A stretch of DNA of 64,000 bases from an uncultured bacterium (lineage in GTDB: Bacteria; Bacillota; Clostridia; Lachnospirales; Lachnospiraceae): the NCBI GenBank assembly GCA_947643145.1, contig CANRVD010000005.1, forward strand, positions 1-64,000. Reading direction: 5' to 3'. Positions 1-8,999 of the stretch are shown in pieces (position 1 is the stretch's first letter; every line of letters begins with the position of its first letter). The notes under the pieces are model-generated. The model saw only the letters and a program-made list of their open reading frames with translations, did not search any database and was not told where the DNA came from. The translations under genes and the position numbers were made by a program.

Positions 1-79
1 CCACAGTGTAGAATTATCCTTACCGTTAGGTTAAGTCTGTATTAAAAAGTTATCTCCATGAATGCAGGGCGATTAAAGG

Positions 80-120
80 TTGACAAGACGGTCTACTTAT
101 GGTAGACTTATTATGTGGTC
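80..120 (+). promoter_or_regulatory. Promoter/operator of the blaI-blaR1-like pair
   Basis: TTGACA at 80-85; perfect inverted repeat GTCTAC-TTATG-GTAGAC at 91-107 lies in the -35/-10 interval, as expected of a BlaI/MecI-type operator. Confidence 0.6.
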
Positions 121-204
121 GACTACAAGTAAACTAACAAGACACTAGAAATGAAGATATTTCATGTATTCTTCAATACCAATATCTCAAAGAGAGGGGG
201 AACT

Positions 205-615
205 ATGGCAGAGTATAAATTAGGAGAGATTGAGATGAGGTTTGCAGATATTATCTGGAACCACGAACCGCTGCCCTCAGGGGAACTGGTAAAACTGTGT
301 GCACAGAAATTAGACTGGAAGAAATCCACAACATATACAATTTTGCGCAGAGTTTGTGAACGGGGATTATTTCAAAACCAAGGCGGCATAGTAACTTCGC
401 TTGTATCGAAAGAAGAATTTTTTGCCATGCAGAGTGAAAAATTTGTAGAAGATACTTTTGCCGGATCTTTGCCCAAATTCTTAGCGGCATTTACCAGACA
501 CAAAAAGCTATCAGAAAAGGAAATTGTGCAGTTACAGAGAATTATTGCAGAGAACCAGGGGAATAGTACAGAAAAGTCAGTTGATTATGGAGAGGGAGAG
601 ATTGAGGAAAAATAG
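205..615 (+). CDS. blaI: BlaI/MecI/CopY family transcriptional repressor (start probably 205, not 151)
   Basis: MAEYKLGEIEMRFADIIW...LDWKKSTTYTILRRVCERG is a typical BlaI winged helix; GAGAGGGGG RBS before ATG 205; followed by BlaR1-like gene. Confidence 0.9.
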   Translation: MAEYKLGEIEMRFADIIWNHEPLPSGELVKLCAQKLDWKKSTTYTILRRVCERGLFQNQGGIVTSLVSKEEFFAMQSEKFVEDTFAGSLPKFLAAFTRHKKLSEKEIVQLQRIIAENQGNSTEKSVDYGEGEIEEK

Positions 616-627
616 GAGGGATTTGTT

Positions 628-2232
628 ATGTGGAATATGTTATTACCAACGGTTTTGCGTATGAGCCTTACAGGAAGTGTTGTAATACTGGTTGTTCTGT
701 TTGCAAGAGTGCTTTTGCGCCGGGCACCCAAGATTTTCAGCTATTTATTATGGGGTGTGGTACTGTTGCGTCTGCTGTGCCCCGTATCATTTTCAGCGCA
801 GTTGTCATTACTGCAGTTTGTTGAAGTTCCAATGGAAGAAGGGCAAATTGATTATGGTATACAGAATTTTGCGCATCATCAAAATACAGAACTGGCAGTA
901 TCAGCAGGCGAAACAGCCAAGCAGGTTTCAAAAACGACAGTTAGCGAAAAGTCCAATTCAGATAGTTCTTTTACAACTTTTACAACTGTGGGAACTGTGC
1001 TCTGGTTTATTGGAGCAGCAGCTATAGTTACATATGGCATCATATCGCTGATACGGCTCCGCAGACAGTTAATAGGGGCGGTACAGTTAAAAGATAATAT
1101 TTATCTGACGGATTATGTTTCATCTGCTTTTGTTCTGGGGATATGGAAGCCGAGAGTTTATCTGCCTGCAATGCTCTCTGATTCGGAGCAGGAGTATATC
1201 ATTTTGCATGAGCAGGTACATATCCGCCGCAAGGATTATCTGAGCAAAATACTGGCATTTACAGCACTTGCTATTCACTGGTTTAATCCGCTTGTTTGGC
1301 TTGCTTTTCGGTTATCGGAGAAAGACATGGAAATGTCTTGTGATGAGGCGGTTATGAAAAAGATGAACCGTGATATACGTGCAGAATATTCTGCTTCTTT
1401 GTTAAAACTTGCAGCAGGCAGAAGAATCTTATCAGGAACTCTGCCTGCATTTGGAGAAGGGGAGACTGGAAGCCGGATTAAACATATATTGCGTTATAAA
1501 AAACCAACAATAGCAGGGGTATTAGTGGCAACGGTTATTTTAGCTTCAACTGTAGTTCTGGCAGGAAGTAATCCCAAAGTACAGGACACTGACAGTAAGA
1601 ATCAGGACAGTACATCTTCTTCTGTAACCGCTTCACAAAACACAGCATTGGATAATAATACTTCTGATAAAGAAGCTTCTTCCAAAGACAGTCCAGATAA
1701 AAATTCTTCTGCAAAAAATGATTCTGAACAGAGTGGGACTGTTGAGAATCCATATGCCAACTCTGTTTCTGCTGTTGAATGTAAACCTGGTGAAACATGG
1801 GAACAGTCTATTGGCGTGAATGAAGATTTTGTACATACCATGGAGTGTGCGTTCCTTAGGTTCATGACAGAGGATACACTGGAAGTGGACCCTATAGAAT
1901 ATATAGATCAGGATACAGACCCCCAGCGGCTGAAGGAGCTTGGAATTACGAAGGAATATCTTAATCGTATGGACGGTTATGAATTTAATAATCCAGATGA
2001 GGATACAATACTGTGGAGAATTGATGAAAATACAGAGTTTATTTTTGCTGACTGGGGACGGGATTTTATTATAGAAGAGATACCTTGTAACAGTATCATG
2101 GTTAAAACAAAGGACAGGGAATTATTCCGAAGTTATCTGGCTACATATAAAAATTCAAAGCCTGGAATGCCGTTTTTCTTTGAAGTTGAGGATGGTGTAG
2201 TAAAGCGTCTTGTAGAAAAATTGTTTGCCTGA
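628..2232 (+). CDS. blaR1: BlaR1/MecR1-type M56 family metallopeptidase sensor
   Basis: Multi-TM N-terminus, HEQVHIRRKDYLSK zinc-site motif (HExxH), SEKDMEMSCDEAV; extracytoplasmic C-terminal domain is not an obvious penicillin-binding domain. Confidence 0.85.
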   Translation: MWNMLLPTVLRMSLTGSVVILVVLFARVLLRRAPKIFSYLLWGVVLLRLLCPVSFSAQLSLLQFVEVPMEEGQIDYGIQNFAHHQNTELAVSAGETAKQVSKTTVSEKSNSDSSFTTFTTVGTVLWFIGAAAIVTYGIISLIRLRRQLIGAVQLKDNIYLTDYVSSAFVLGIWKPRVYLPAMLSDSEQEYIILHEQVHIRRKDYLSKILAFTALAIHWFNPLVWLAFRLSEKDMEMSCDEAVMKKMNRDIRAEYSASLLKLAAGRRILSGTLPAFGEGETGSRIKHILRYKKPTIAGVLVATVILASTVVLAGSNPKVQDTDSKNQDSTSSSVTASQNTALDNNTSDKEASSKDSPDKNSSAKNDSEQSGTVENPYANSVSAVECKPGETWEQSIGVNEDFVHTMECAFLRFMTEDTLEVDPIEYIDQDTDPQRLKELGITKEYLNRMDGYEFNNPDEDTILWRIDENTEFIFADWGRDFIIEEIPCNSIMVKTKDRELFRSYLATYKNSKPGMPFFFEVEDGVVKRLVEKLFA

Positions 2233-2354
2233 ATTTATTCGGCTGTGAGCAGTAACCTGAATAGTCACTGGGGATTCCTTTACAAACAAAAAGAAGTTGA
2301 CAAGAATTTCATAGTTATGCTAGTATAATAAAAAATTTAAGGAGAACATACAAA

Positions 2355-2417
2355 ATGAACCAAAACTTACATTCAAGACGTTATATGTATATGTATTATA
2401 GACATATTTGTTTATAA
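2355..2417 (+). CDS. Candidate 20-aa leader peptide MNQNLHSRRYMYMYYRHICL
   Basis: AAGGAGAAC RBS 8-10 nt upstream of ATG 2355, upstream promoter-like TTGACA (2297), followed by multiple complementary segments and a terminator-like hairpin. Confidence 0.45.
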   Translation: MNQNLHSRRYMYMYYRHICL

Positions 2418-2560
2418 CTGGGTATGGGAAATGCACAGTTATAAGCTGGTAGGTCTTATATGCCTGTGCATAAATGAGAATGTAGGTTTATACATATCAA
2501 TTATATCTTACATTGAGAAATGGAAATCATGATTTATGCAATTTCCGTTATCATGAATTA

Positions 2561-2600
2561 GCGCACTGGGCATATAAACGTCTGGTGCGCTTTTTATTTT
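2561..2600 (+). terminator. Terminator/attenuator-like hairpin GCGCAC...GTGCGC-TTTTTATTTT
   Basis: GCGCAC 2561-2566 pairs with GTGCGC 2585-2590, followed by a T tract. Confidence 0.6.
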
Positions 2601-2601
2601 A

Positions 2602-2655
2602 TTAGGAAACTTCGCCACAGCATAGTGGTAAAGGAACGCAAAGCGTTCTGTTGGT
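2602..2655 (+). repeat. Partial copy of the TATAGGAAA modular hairpin repeat family
   Basis: ATTAGGAAACTTCGCCACAGCATAGTGGTAAAGGAACGCAAAGCGTTCT resembles the copy at 60886 (GTATAGGAAACTTCGCCACAGCGTAGTGGTC). Confidence 0.65.
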
Positions 2656-2754
2656 GTAGAAAGGAGACATAATGAAACAGAAATTTCCAGATTACAACAA
2701 TTAGGGCTGACGCAGGATGAGATGGAGGTTCCATTGATTATAGTGTGAAGCAGT

Positions 2755-2785
2755 AATGAAAAACGCGTAGACAGCGTTTTTCATT
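2755..2785. repeat. Perfect 12-bp inverted repeat AATGAAAAACGC-N7-GCGTTTTTCATT
   Basis: Arms at 2755-2766 and 2774-2785 are exact reverse complements. Confidence 0.85.
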
Positions 2786-2860
2786 AAGCGAACTTAATTC
2801 GCTTTGCAAATATTGTGCTTGCGCCTGGATTCGTGGGTCAGGCAAGAATGGGAGATTGGC

Positions 2861-3355
2861 ATGAAATCTGAAAGAGAGAAAGCAAAAGAATTATTTTTAG
2901 AGGGGTATAACTGTTCACAGGCTGTTTTTGTGGCTTATGCAGAGAGATATGGTTTGGATAAGGAGCTGGCACTTAAGGTGTCGGCATCCTTTGGCGGCGG
3001 AATGGGGCGGATGCGCGAAATCTGCGGCGCGGTGTCCGGTATGTTTATGGTTGCTGGCATGGAGACAGGGCAGACGAAGCCAAGGGACCCGGCGGCAAAA
3101 CAGGCAAATTATGATATGGTGCAGAGGTTAGCCAAAAGGTATAAGGAGGAATATGGCTCAATTGTTTGTAAGGAGCTTTTGGGACTTGTGCCGATGCCTG
3201 GCAGGGAGAAGGCTGATGCGAATGCAGGGTTAAAAGCGGCGGAATTTACAGATACAAAACCGGAAGCACGCACAGAGGAGTATTATAAAAAGAGGCCATG
3301 TCTGGAGCAGATACAAAAGGCATGTGATATTCTGGATGAGATTTTGTTCTCATAA
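2861..3355 (+). CDS. C_GCAxxG_C_C family (putative redox-active) protein
   Basis: NCSQAVF...ASFGGGMGRMREICGAVSGM...CKELLG pattern; start likely MKSEREKAKELFLEGYNCSQ at 2861. Confidence 0.8.
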   Translation: MKSEREKAKELFLEGYNCSQAVFVAYAERYGLDKELALKVSASFGGGMGRMREICGAVSGMFMVAGMETGQTKPRDPAAKQANYDMVQRLAKRYKEEYGSIVCKELLGLVPMPGREKADANAGLKAAEFTDTKPEARTEEYYKKRPCLEQIQKACDILDEILFS

Positions 3356-3475
3356 AGTTTTGAAAAAGTAAGTGGTATTTTAAATGATTGTTCTAATATG
3401 TCGGTAGCCGGGGACAAAATACCTTTCAAACCAAATATCATATAATATAGTAAATACAAAAAAGGGATAGAAACT

Positions 3476-4402
3476 ATGTATATACTATTTGGAATTTTTT
3501 TTATAATATGCCTTATTTTTCTTTTGGTCGGATGGCACCGGAGAAAATGTATCAGGGAAAAAATCTGCCGGATGGATATTTGTAAAAAGGTATGCCTTTT
3601 AAATAAGCTGTTAGACCCGGTTGGTTTTTGCTACCATATGCAGCAGGATATTATTGTGACAAAAGTGGAAGCATGGCAGAGGAGTTTTGGGTATTGTTCG
3701 CTTTTTGACCGGACAGCATCCCGGTTTGGAATGGTGTTTGACTGTGAACCGGTGTTTTTTTATTACAGAGGCCGCACATATCGTATTGAACTGTGGAAGG
3801 GGCAGTATGGTATCTGTCTTGGAGGAGAGGTTGGTATTTATTATACAGATGGCATTCTTACGACAGAACAGTTTCATACAGCCAGTTTTCAAAGTGTTTC
3901 CAATCAGGAGCTTCTTATGGTGGAGATGTCTTTTTATCATAAGGGGCAGAAGTTGTTTAAAAGTGCCGGAAAGCATTGGTGGCTCACTGGTTTTTGTGTC
4001 GGGAAATATTGTGAGCCGGAGGATACAGCTATAAAAGTATCGCTTCGTTTTACGAATCATGAGATGCTTTATGCCTTTACTGAAAGTCTCTTAAATATGG
4101 GATACCATAAAAATGAACTTTCGATTTGTGATACGATGATATCCTTTATATATGCAAGACCTTATACAAAACAGCCGCATGGAGCACATGGATTTTGGGC
4201 ATCATGGGTACGCTGGAAGAACAGGTTTCTTTGTAAGTTGTTTTTATTGGTCACAAAGCCTTTTTCCTGTACACTGGACCGTGTATTGTACTTGTATTTT
4301 TTCCTGCCTGTGGTTTTCCGGTGTCTGCTCTTAGGAAAGAGGAACCGCAGACAAAAATTTCATGGAAAGAAAAAGGGGGTGCGTTTGCGTGAGCTGTCAT
4401 AA
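3476..4402 (+). CDS. Hypothetical protein with N-terminal TM segment
   Basis: 308-aa ORF with RBS-like GGGATAG; hydrophobic N-terminus; overlaps the next CDS. Confidence 0.6.
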   Translation: MYILFGIFFIICLIFLLVGWHRRKCIREKICRMDICKKVCLLNKLLDPVGFCYHMQQDIIVTKVEAWQRSFGYCSLFDRTASRFGMVFDCEPVFFYYRGRTYRIELWKGQYGICLGGEVGIYYTDGILTTEQFHTASFQSVSNQELLMVEMSFYHKGQKLFKSAGKHWWLTGFCVGKYCEPEDTAIKVSLRFTNHEMLYAFTESLLNMGYHKNELSICDTMISFIYARPYTKQPHGAHGFWASWVRWKNRFLCKLFLLVTKPFSCTLDRVLYLYFFLPVVFRCLLLGKRNRRQKFHGKKKGVRLRELS

Positions 4403-5300
4403 ACGCATTTCAAAAGATTTTGAAAAAGCACTTTCCCTTCCATTAAATTTACAGACAAAGTATATTATTTTTAGCGACTGCCACCGTGGAACCGGCAGGG
4501 CCAATGACAATTTTACGCAAAATGAGGTTCTTTATCTGGCAGCACTCAGGCATTATTATCAATGTGGTTTTGTTTATTTGGAGCTTGGTGACGGGGATGA
4601 ACTTTGGGAGAACCGTTCTATGAAAAAGATAAAAGAAATACACGGCCATAGTTTTGAAATGCTTGCAAAATTTTATCAGAAGAACCGTTTTTTTGCCGTA
4701 TATGGAAATCATGATATGGTAAAAAAGCAAAAGGCATTTCAAAAGAAATTTTTTGATATGTATGATAGTGACAGTTTTTTATGTGAAAACTCGCTCTGTC
4801 CTGGTATTTGCTTTTATTCGGGAATTATTCTTCAGGATGCGCTCCATGTAAAAGATATTTATCTGACGCATGGGCATCAGGTTAGTATTATGAATAGTAC
4901 ACTTTGGAAAATAAATCGGTTTTTGGTGCGGTATGTATGGAAAAATCTGGAGCTTTTTGGTGTGCCGGACCCTACCAGTGCGGCGAAGAACCATACAAAA
5001 AAGAGGGAGGCAGAGAAGCTTTTTACAGAATGGGCAAAGGAGAATAACAATATTCTGATTACCGGGCATACGCATCATCCGATGGTTGGCTCCAGTGAAT
5101 CACCATATTTTAATACAGGGAGCTGTATTCACCCTGTTGCCATTACAGGGATTGAGATAGAGAACCGATGTATTTCGTTGGTAAAATGGTCATTGGGAAC
5201 GAAAAAGGACCAGTCTGTTTATGTGAAAAGGGAAATACTGGGAGAAACCATCTGCCTTGATGAATATAACAGGACAAATGCACGAGTGAAAATTCTGTGA
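4362..5300 (+). CDS. Calcineurin-like metallophosphoesterase
   Basis: FSDCHRGTG, GDGDELW, YGNHD, LTHGHQ, ITGHTHHP metallophosphatase motifs; C-terminal codons lie in an inserted repeat. Confidence 0.85.
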   Translation: MERKRGCVCVSCHKRISKDFEKALSLPLNLQTKYIIFSDCHRGTGRANDNFTQNEVLYLAALRHYYQCGFVYLELGDGDELWENRSMKKIKEIHGHSFEMLAKFYQKNRFFAVYGNHDMVKKQKAFQKKFFDMYDSDSFLCENSLCPGICFYSGIILQDALHVKDIYLTHGHQVSIMNSTLWKINRFLVRYVWKNLELFGVPDPTSAAKNHTKKREAEKLFTEWAKENNNILITGHTHHPMVGSSESPYFNTGSCIHPVAITGIEIENRCISLVKWSLGTKKDQSVYVKREILGETICLDEYNRTNARVKIL

Positions 5301-5899
5301 ACAAATCATGAGTTAGCATAATTTTAATTGTCTGTCTTCAGGGGATTTTGAGTAGTTTTTGCCCATAACTGCATACTAACTCATATGCCGTAGGATTCTT
5401 TATCCTTTTTCGTATTACATTTGACTTTGGTGAAGATGTTTGTTTTGTCAGTTTCGATGAATATGCGCCTCGTAGTTTGTCTGAAGCGGCTGCGTTATTT
5501 CGTATTGCTCCCTCTTAGGGCCGCTCCCGCTACATGATGCACATAGTGGTGCGTAATATCCCTGGTACATTATAATATTTTAGAATAACAGGTAAACAGA
5601 TGGAAGGAAATAATGTACCATACGGGATATAAGCACCAACGGCATCATAGTGCCCCAGAGAGGGAGCAATGCGAAATAACGCATTGCTGCAAGTTTACGA
5701 AGAGGCGCATAAATCAAACATCGAAACTGTAAAACATTACATCTTCACAAAGGCACAATGTCACGAAAAGATAAAGAATCCTACGGTATATGAGTTTTAT
5801 AAAATAACGGGCAAAAACTATCATAATGCTGAAAGACAGGCATCAACTATTTATTAAATCATGATTTGTTCACAGAATTTTCACTTATGCGTTTGTCCT
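5271..5899. mobile_element. Fold-back/MITE-like element, ~630 bp imperfect palindrome with flanking 11-bp direct repeats
   Basis: Left end AGGACAAATGCACGAGTGAAAATTCTGTGAACAAATCATGA; right end reverse complement AGGACAAACGCATAAGTGAAAATTCTGTGAACAAATCATGA; GATGAATATAA at 5259-5269 and 5900-5910; central arms ATATCCC-TG-GTACATTAT / ATAATGTACC-ATAC-GGGATAT. Confidence 0.8.
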
Positions 5900-5969
5900 G
5901 ATGAATATAAAAGATAAGGTTGCAAAGTGCTTGACGACTATGCTATAATGCAAATTAGCGTTATTTTTT

Positions 5970-6040
5970 GTGGGATAGGAGATTGCTCGAAATGTAGCGG
6001 GACGCCAACAAAAACGCTAGTGCGTTTTTGCAAGCACGAA
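5970..6040 (+). repeat. TATAGGAAA-family modular hairpin repeat (diverged copy)
   Basis: GATAGGAGATTGCTCGAAATGTAGCGGGACGCCAACAAAAACGC-TAGT-GCGTTTTTGCAAGCAC. Confidence 0.6.
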
Positions 6041-6078
6041 TAAACGCAAATAGTAGTTAATTAAAGGAGAAATGTAGC

Positions 6079-8307
6079 ATGAAGGACAAGACGAAAGGAT
6101 TACTGCAAATTCTGTTGATTCTTGTGGTAATCGGACTGTGTACTTTTACGACATTAGTAGGATTTACTAAAGCGCATAAAGGAAGCGCACAGAATATTAA
6201 ACTTGGTTTGGATTTGGCGGGTGGTGTCAGCATCACATATCAGGCTATTGGAGACAATCCTTCCGCTAAGGATATGGATGATACACGTAATATGATGCAG
6301 AAGCGTGCAGAAGTCTATAGTACAGAATCATCTGTTGTACTTGGTGAAGACAACCGGATTACCATTGATATCCCGGGTGTTGCCAATGCTGAGGAAGTAC
6401 TGTCATCCCTTGGTAAGGAAGGAAGTCTGGATTTTGTTGCTCAGGATGACATGACACTTAGTGGAGAGGACAATTCGGTTCCTGTATACAGTGAGACAAT
6501 TTGTACCGGTAAAGATATCAAGAGTGCAGAGGCAGACACACAAGAGGATCAGGTAACGAAAAATAGAAAGTATGTTGTATCCCTGAAGTTTAAGACAAAG
6601 GGAACAAAGAAATTTGCCAAGGCTACAGAGGAAGCATATCCGTCAAATAAAATAATTTATATCGTATATGATGGTAAGGTTATTTCAAATCCAGCCGTTA
6701 ATGCTGAGATTACGAATGGAGAGGCTGTTATTGAAGGAGGCTTTAAGACATATGAGGAAGCAGACGAGCTGGCTTCCATGATTCGTATTGGTGCGCTCCC
6801 TATCGAATTGAAAGAAGTACAGTCTCAGGTTGTGGGTGCACAGTTAGGTCTGGATGCTATTCAGACAAGCTTACTTGCCGGTGCAATCGGTTTTGCTTTG
6901 GTAATCTTATTTATGCTTATTTTCTATCGTTTGCCGGGCTTAGCAGCATCTATTGCATTAATATTCTATCTTGTATTAATGTTAGTTGTATTAAACCTAT
7001 TGGATATTACCTTAACGCTTCCTGGTATTGCTGGTATTATCTTAAATATCGGTATGGCGGTAGATGCTAATGTTATTATCTTTACACGTATTAAGGAAGA
7101 GCTTGCCAAGGGTAAAACAGTACAGTCAGCTATTAAACTTGGATTTGATAAAGCGTTATCAGCTATTGTGGATGGTAATGTAACAACCCTGATTGCTGCA
7201 TTTGTGCTTTATGTGAAAGGTTCTGGTACGGTTAAGGGTTTTGCAACAACACTGGCGATTGGTATTGTGTTATCTATGTTTACTGCATTAGTGGTTACCA
7301 AGATTTTACTGAATGCAATGTATGCACTTGGTGTGGATGATGTGAAATACTTTGGTGTTGAGAAAGAGCGTAAGACCATTAAATTTGTTGAGAACAGGAA
7401 AAAATTCTTCCTGATTTCAGGAATCATGGTTGTTGCCTGTGTTGTATGTATGATAATAAATCAGGCGGGACGTTGTGATGGAAATGTTTTGAATTACGGA
7501 CTGGACTTCTCTGGTGGTACAACATTTGATATTACATTTGACAGTTCACAGAAAATAGACTCTGATTTCAAAAAAGAAATAGAGCAGGTATTTATGGATG
7601 AGAGTAAGTCAAATGATGTTGTTATTTCAGAAATTTCCGGAGCGAATGGTTTATCTGTTAAGACGGTTGAACTTTCAGAAGAGCAGCGTAACAATATCAC
7701 GAATACTTTTGTGGAAAAGTATAAAGTAGAAGAAAAGAATATTGAAAATCAGAATATCAGCGCATCGGTATCGGATGAGATGAAGACAGATGCAGTTGTA
7801 GCCGTTGTGATTGCAGCAATTTGTATGCTTTTATATATCTGGTTACGGTTTAAGGATATTGTTTTTGCGGGAAGTGCTATTTTGGCATTACTTCATGATG
7901 TAGTCTTTGTATTGCTTATCTATGCACTGACTAAGATTTCAGTAGGTAATACATTTATTGCCTGTATGCTTACTATCGTAGGTTATTCGATTAATGCAAC
8001 TATCGTTATCTTTGACCGTATCCGTGAGAATATTGGTACCAGAACGAGTGAAGAAGCATTGACTCAGGTTGTAAACGAAAGTGTTACCCAGACTTTAACA
8101 CGTAGTATTAATACTTCTTTGACAACGTTTATCATGGTACTGATGATTGCCATCCTCGGTGTGGAATCCATTCGTGACTTTGCGATTCCTCTTATGGCAG
8201 GCATTATCTGTGGTGCGTACTCTTCCGTATGTATAACAGGAACCTTGTGGTTTACAATTAAGAGGATGCAGGGGAAAACATCAAAGAAAGCGGTTGGAAA
8301 TAAATAA
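6079..8307 (+). CDS. secDF: Fused protein translocase subunit SecDF
   Basis: SecD part (KLGLDLAGGVSITYQ...LPGIAGIILNIGMAVDANVIIFTRIKEE) followed by SecF part (NYGLDFSGGTTFDI...TIVGYSINATIVIFDRIREN). Confidence 0.95.
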   Translation: MKDKTKGLLQILLILVVIGLCTFTTLVGFTKAHKGSAQNIKLGLDLAGGVSITYQAIGDNPSAKDMDDTRNMMQKRAEVYSTESSVVLGEDNRITIDIPGVANAEEVLSSLGKEGSLDFVAQDDMTLSGEDNSVPVYSETICTGKDIKSAEADTQEDQVTKNRKYVVSLKFKTKGTKKFAKATEEAYPSNKIIYIVYDGKVISNPAVNAEITNGEAVIEGGFKTYEEADELASMIRIGALPIELKEVQSQVVGAQLGLDAIQTSLLAGAIGFALVILFMLIFYRLPGLAASIALIFYLVLMLVVLNLLDITLTLPGIAGIILNIGMAVDANVIIFTRIKEELAKGKTVQSAIKLGFDKALSAIVDGNVTTLIAAFVLYVKGSGTVKGFATTLAIGIVLSMFTALVVTKILLNAMYALGVDDVKYFGVEKERKTIKFVENRKKFFLISGIMVVACVVCMIINQAGRCDGNVLNYGLDFSGGTTFDITFDSSQKIDSDFKKEIEQVFMDESKSNDVVISEISGANGLSVKTVELSEEQRNNITNTFVEKYKVEEKNIENQNISASVSDEMKTDAVVAVVIAAICMLLYIWLRFKDIVFAGSAILALLHDVVFVLLIYALTKISVGNTFIACMLTIVGYSINATIVIFDRIRENIGTRTSEEALTQVVNESVTQTLTRSINTSLTTFIMVLMIAILGVESIRDFAIPLMAGIICGAYSSVCITGTLWFTIKRMQGKTSKKAVGNK

Positions 8308-8324
8308 ATTTATGGATATTTAGT

Positions 8325-8360
8325 GTAAGAGACTCTGTATGTCAGGCATACGGGGTCTCT
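8325..8360 (+). terminator. Hairpin AAGAGACTCTGTATG-N5-CATACGGGGTCTCTT after secDF
   Basis: 15-bp stem with a few wobble pairs directly downstream of secDF; weak T tail. Confidence 0.5.
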
Positions 8361-8400
8361 TGCGCTTTGTCAGTGCGAAAATAAGCGTAAAGGAGAACAC

Positions 8401-8997
8401 ATGGCAATTCATTCAATATATGAACGAAGAAGCATAAGAAAATTTCAAAAAGAAGATGTACCAATAGAAATATTGAACAAAATTTTGGATGCAGGCCGGG
8501 TTGCACCGTCTGCAAAGAACAGGCAGCCATGGAAATATATTGTTTTTGGAAATGAACAAAAAAAGGAATTTCTTAAAGCTATGGAAAGCGGACTACAAAG
8601 AGAGGAAAAAGGCTTTACGGATTTACCGGAGTCGCAATATGGTATTCCAGATGCCAGAAACACATTAAGGATTATGCAGGAAGCACCAATTATCATTGCG
8701 GTGATGAATACAAATGGGAAATCTCCGTTTTTGCCGATTGGGAATGATGAGAGAATCACAGAAATATGTGACTCTCTGTCTATTGGAGCTTCTGTCGAAA
8801 ATATGCTGTTAGCAGCAGAAGAAATGGGTCTGGGGGCATTGTGGATTGCAAATACCTGTTTTGCCTATAAGGAATTGACAGCATATTTAAATACGGAAGA
8901 ACAGCTTGTTTGTGCTGTTGCAATAGGCTATGCAGGTGAAAATCCGAGACAACGCCCAAGAAAGAAATTTCATGAAATTGTAGAATACAGGTTATAG
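8401..8997 (+). CDS. Nitroreductase family protein
   Basis: YERRSIRKFQKEDVP...APSAKNRQPWKYIVF; C-terminal GYAGENPRQRPRK. Confidence 0.9.
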   Translation: MAIHSIYERRSIRKFQKEDVPIEILNKILDAGRVAPSAKNRQPWKYIVFGNEQKKEFLKAMESGLQREEKGFTDLPESQYGIPDARNTLRIMQEAPIIIAVMNTNGKSPFLPIGNDERITEICDSLSIGASVENMLLAAEEMGLGALWIANTCFAYKELTAYLNTEEQLVCAVAIGYAGENPRQRPRKKFHEIVEYRL

Positions 8998-8999
8998 GG

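Noticed and set aside
5669-5857. 62-aa ORF MRNNALLQVYEEAHKSNIETVKHY...
   Set aside because: Lies within the right arm of the fold-back element; no convincing RBS and the equivalent left-arm sequence does not keep the frame, so probably fortuitous.
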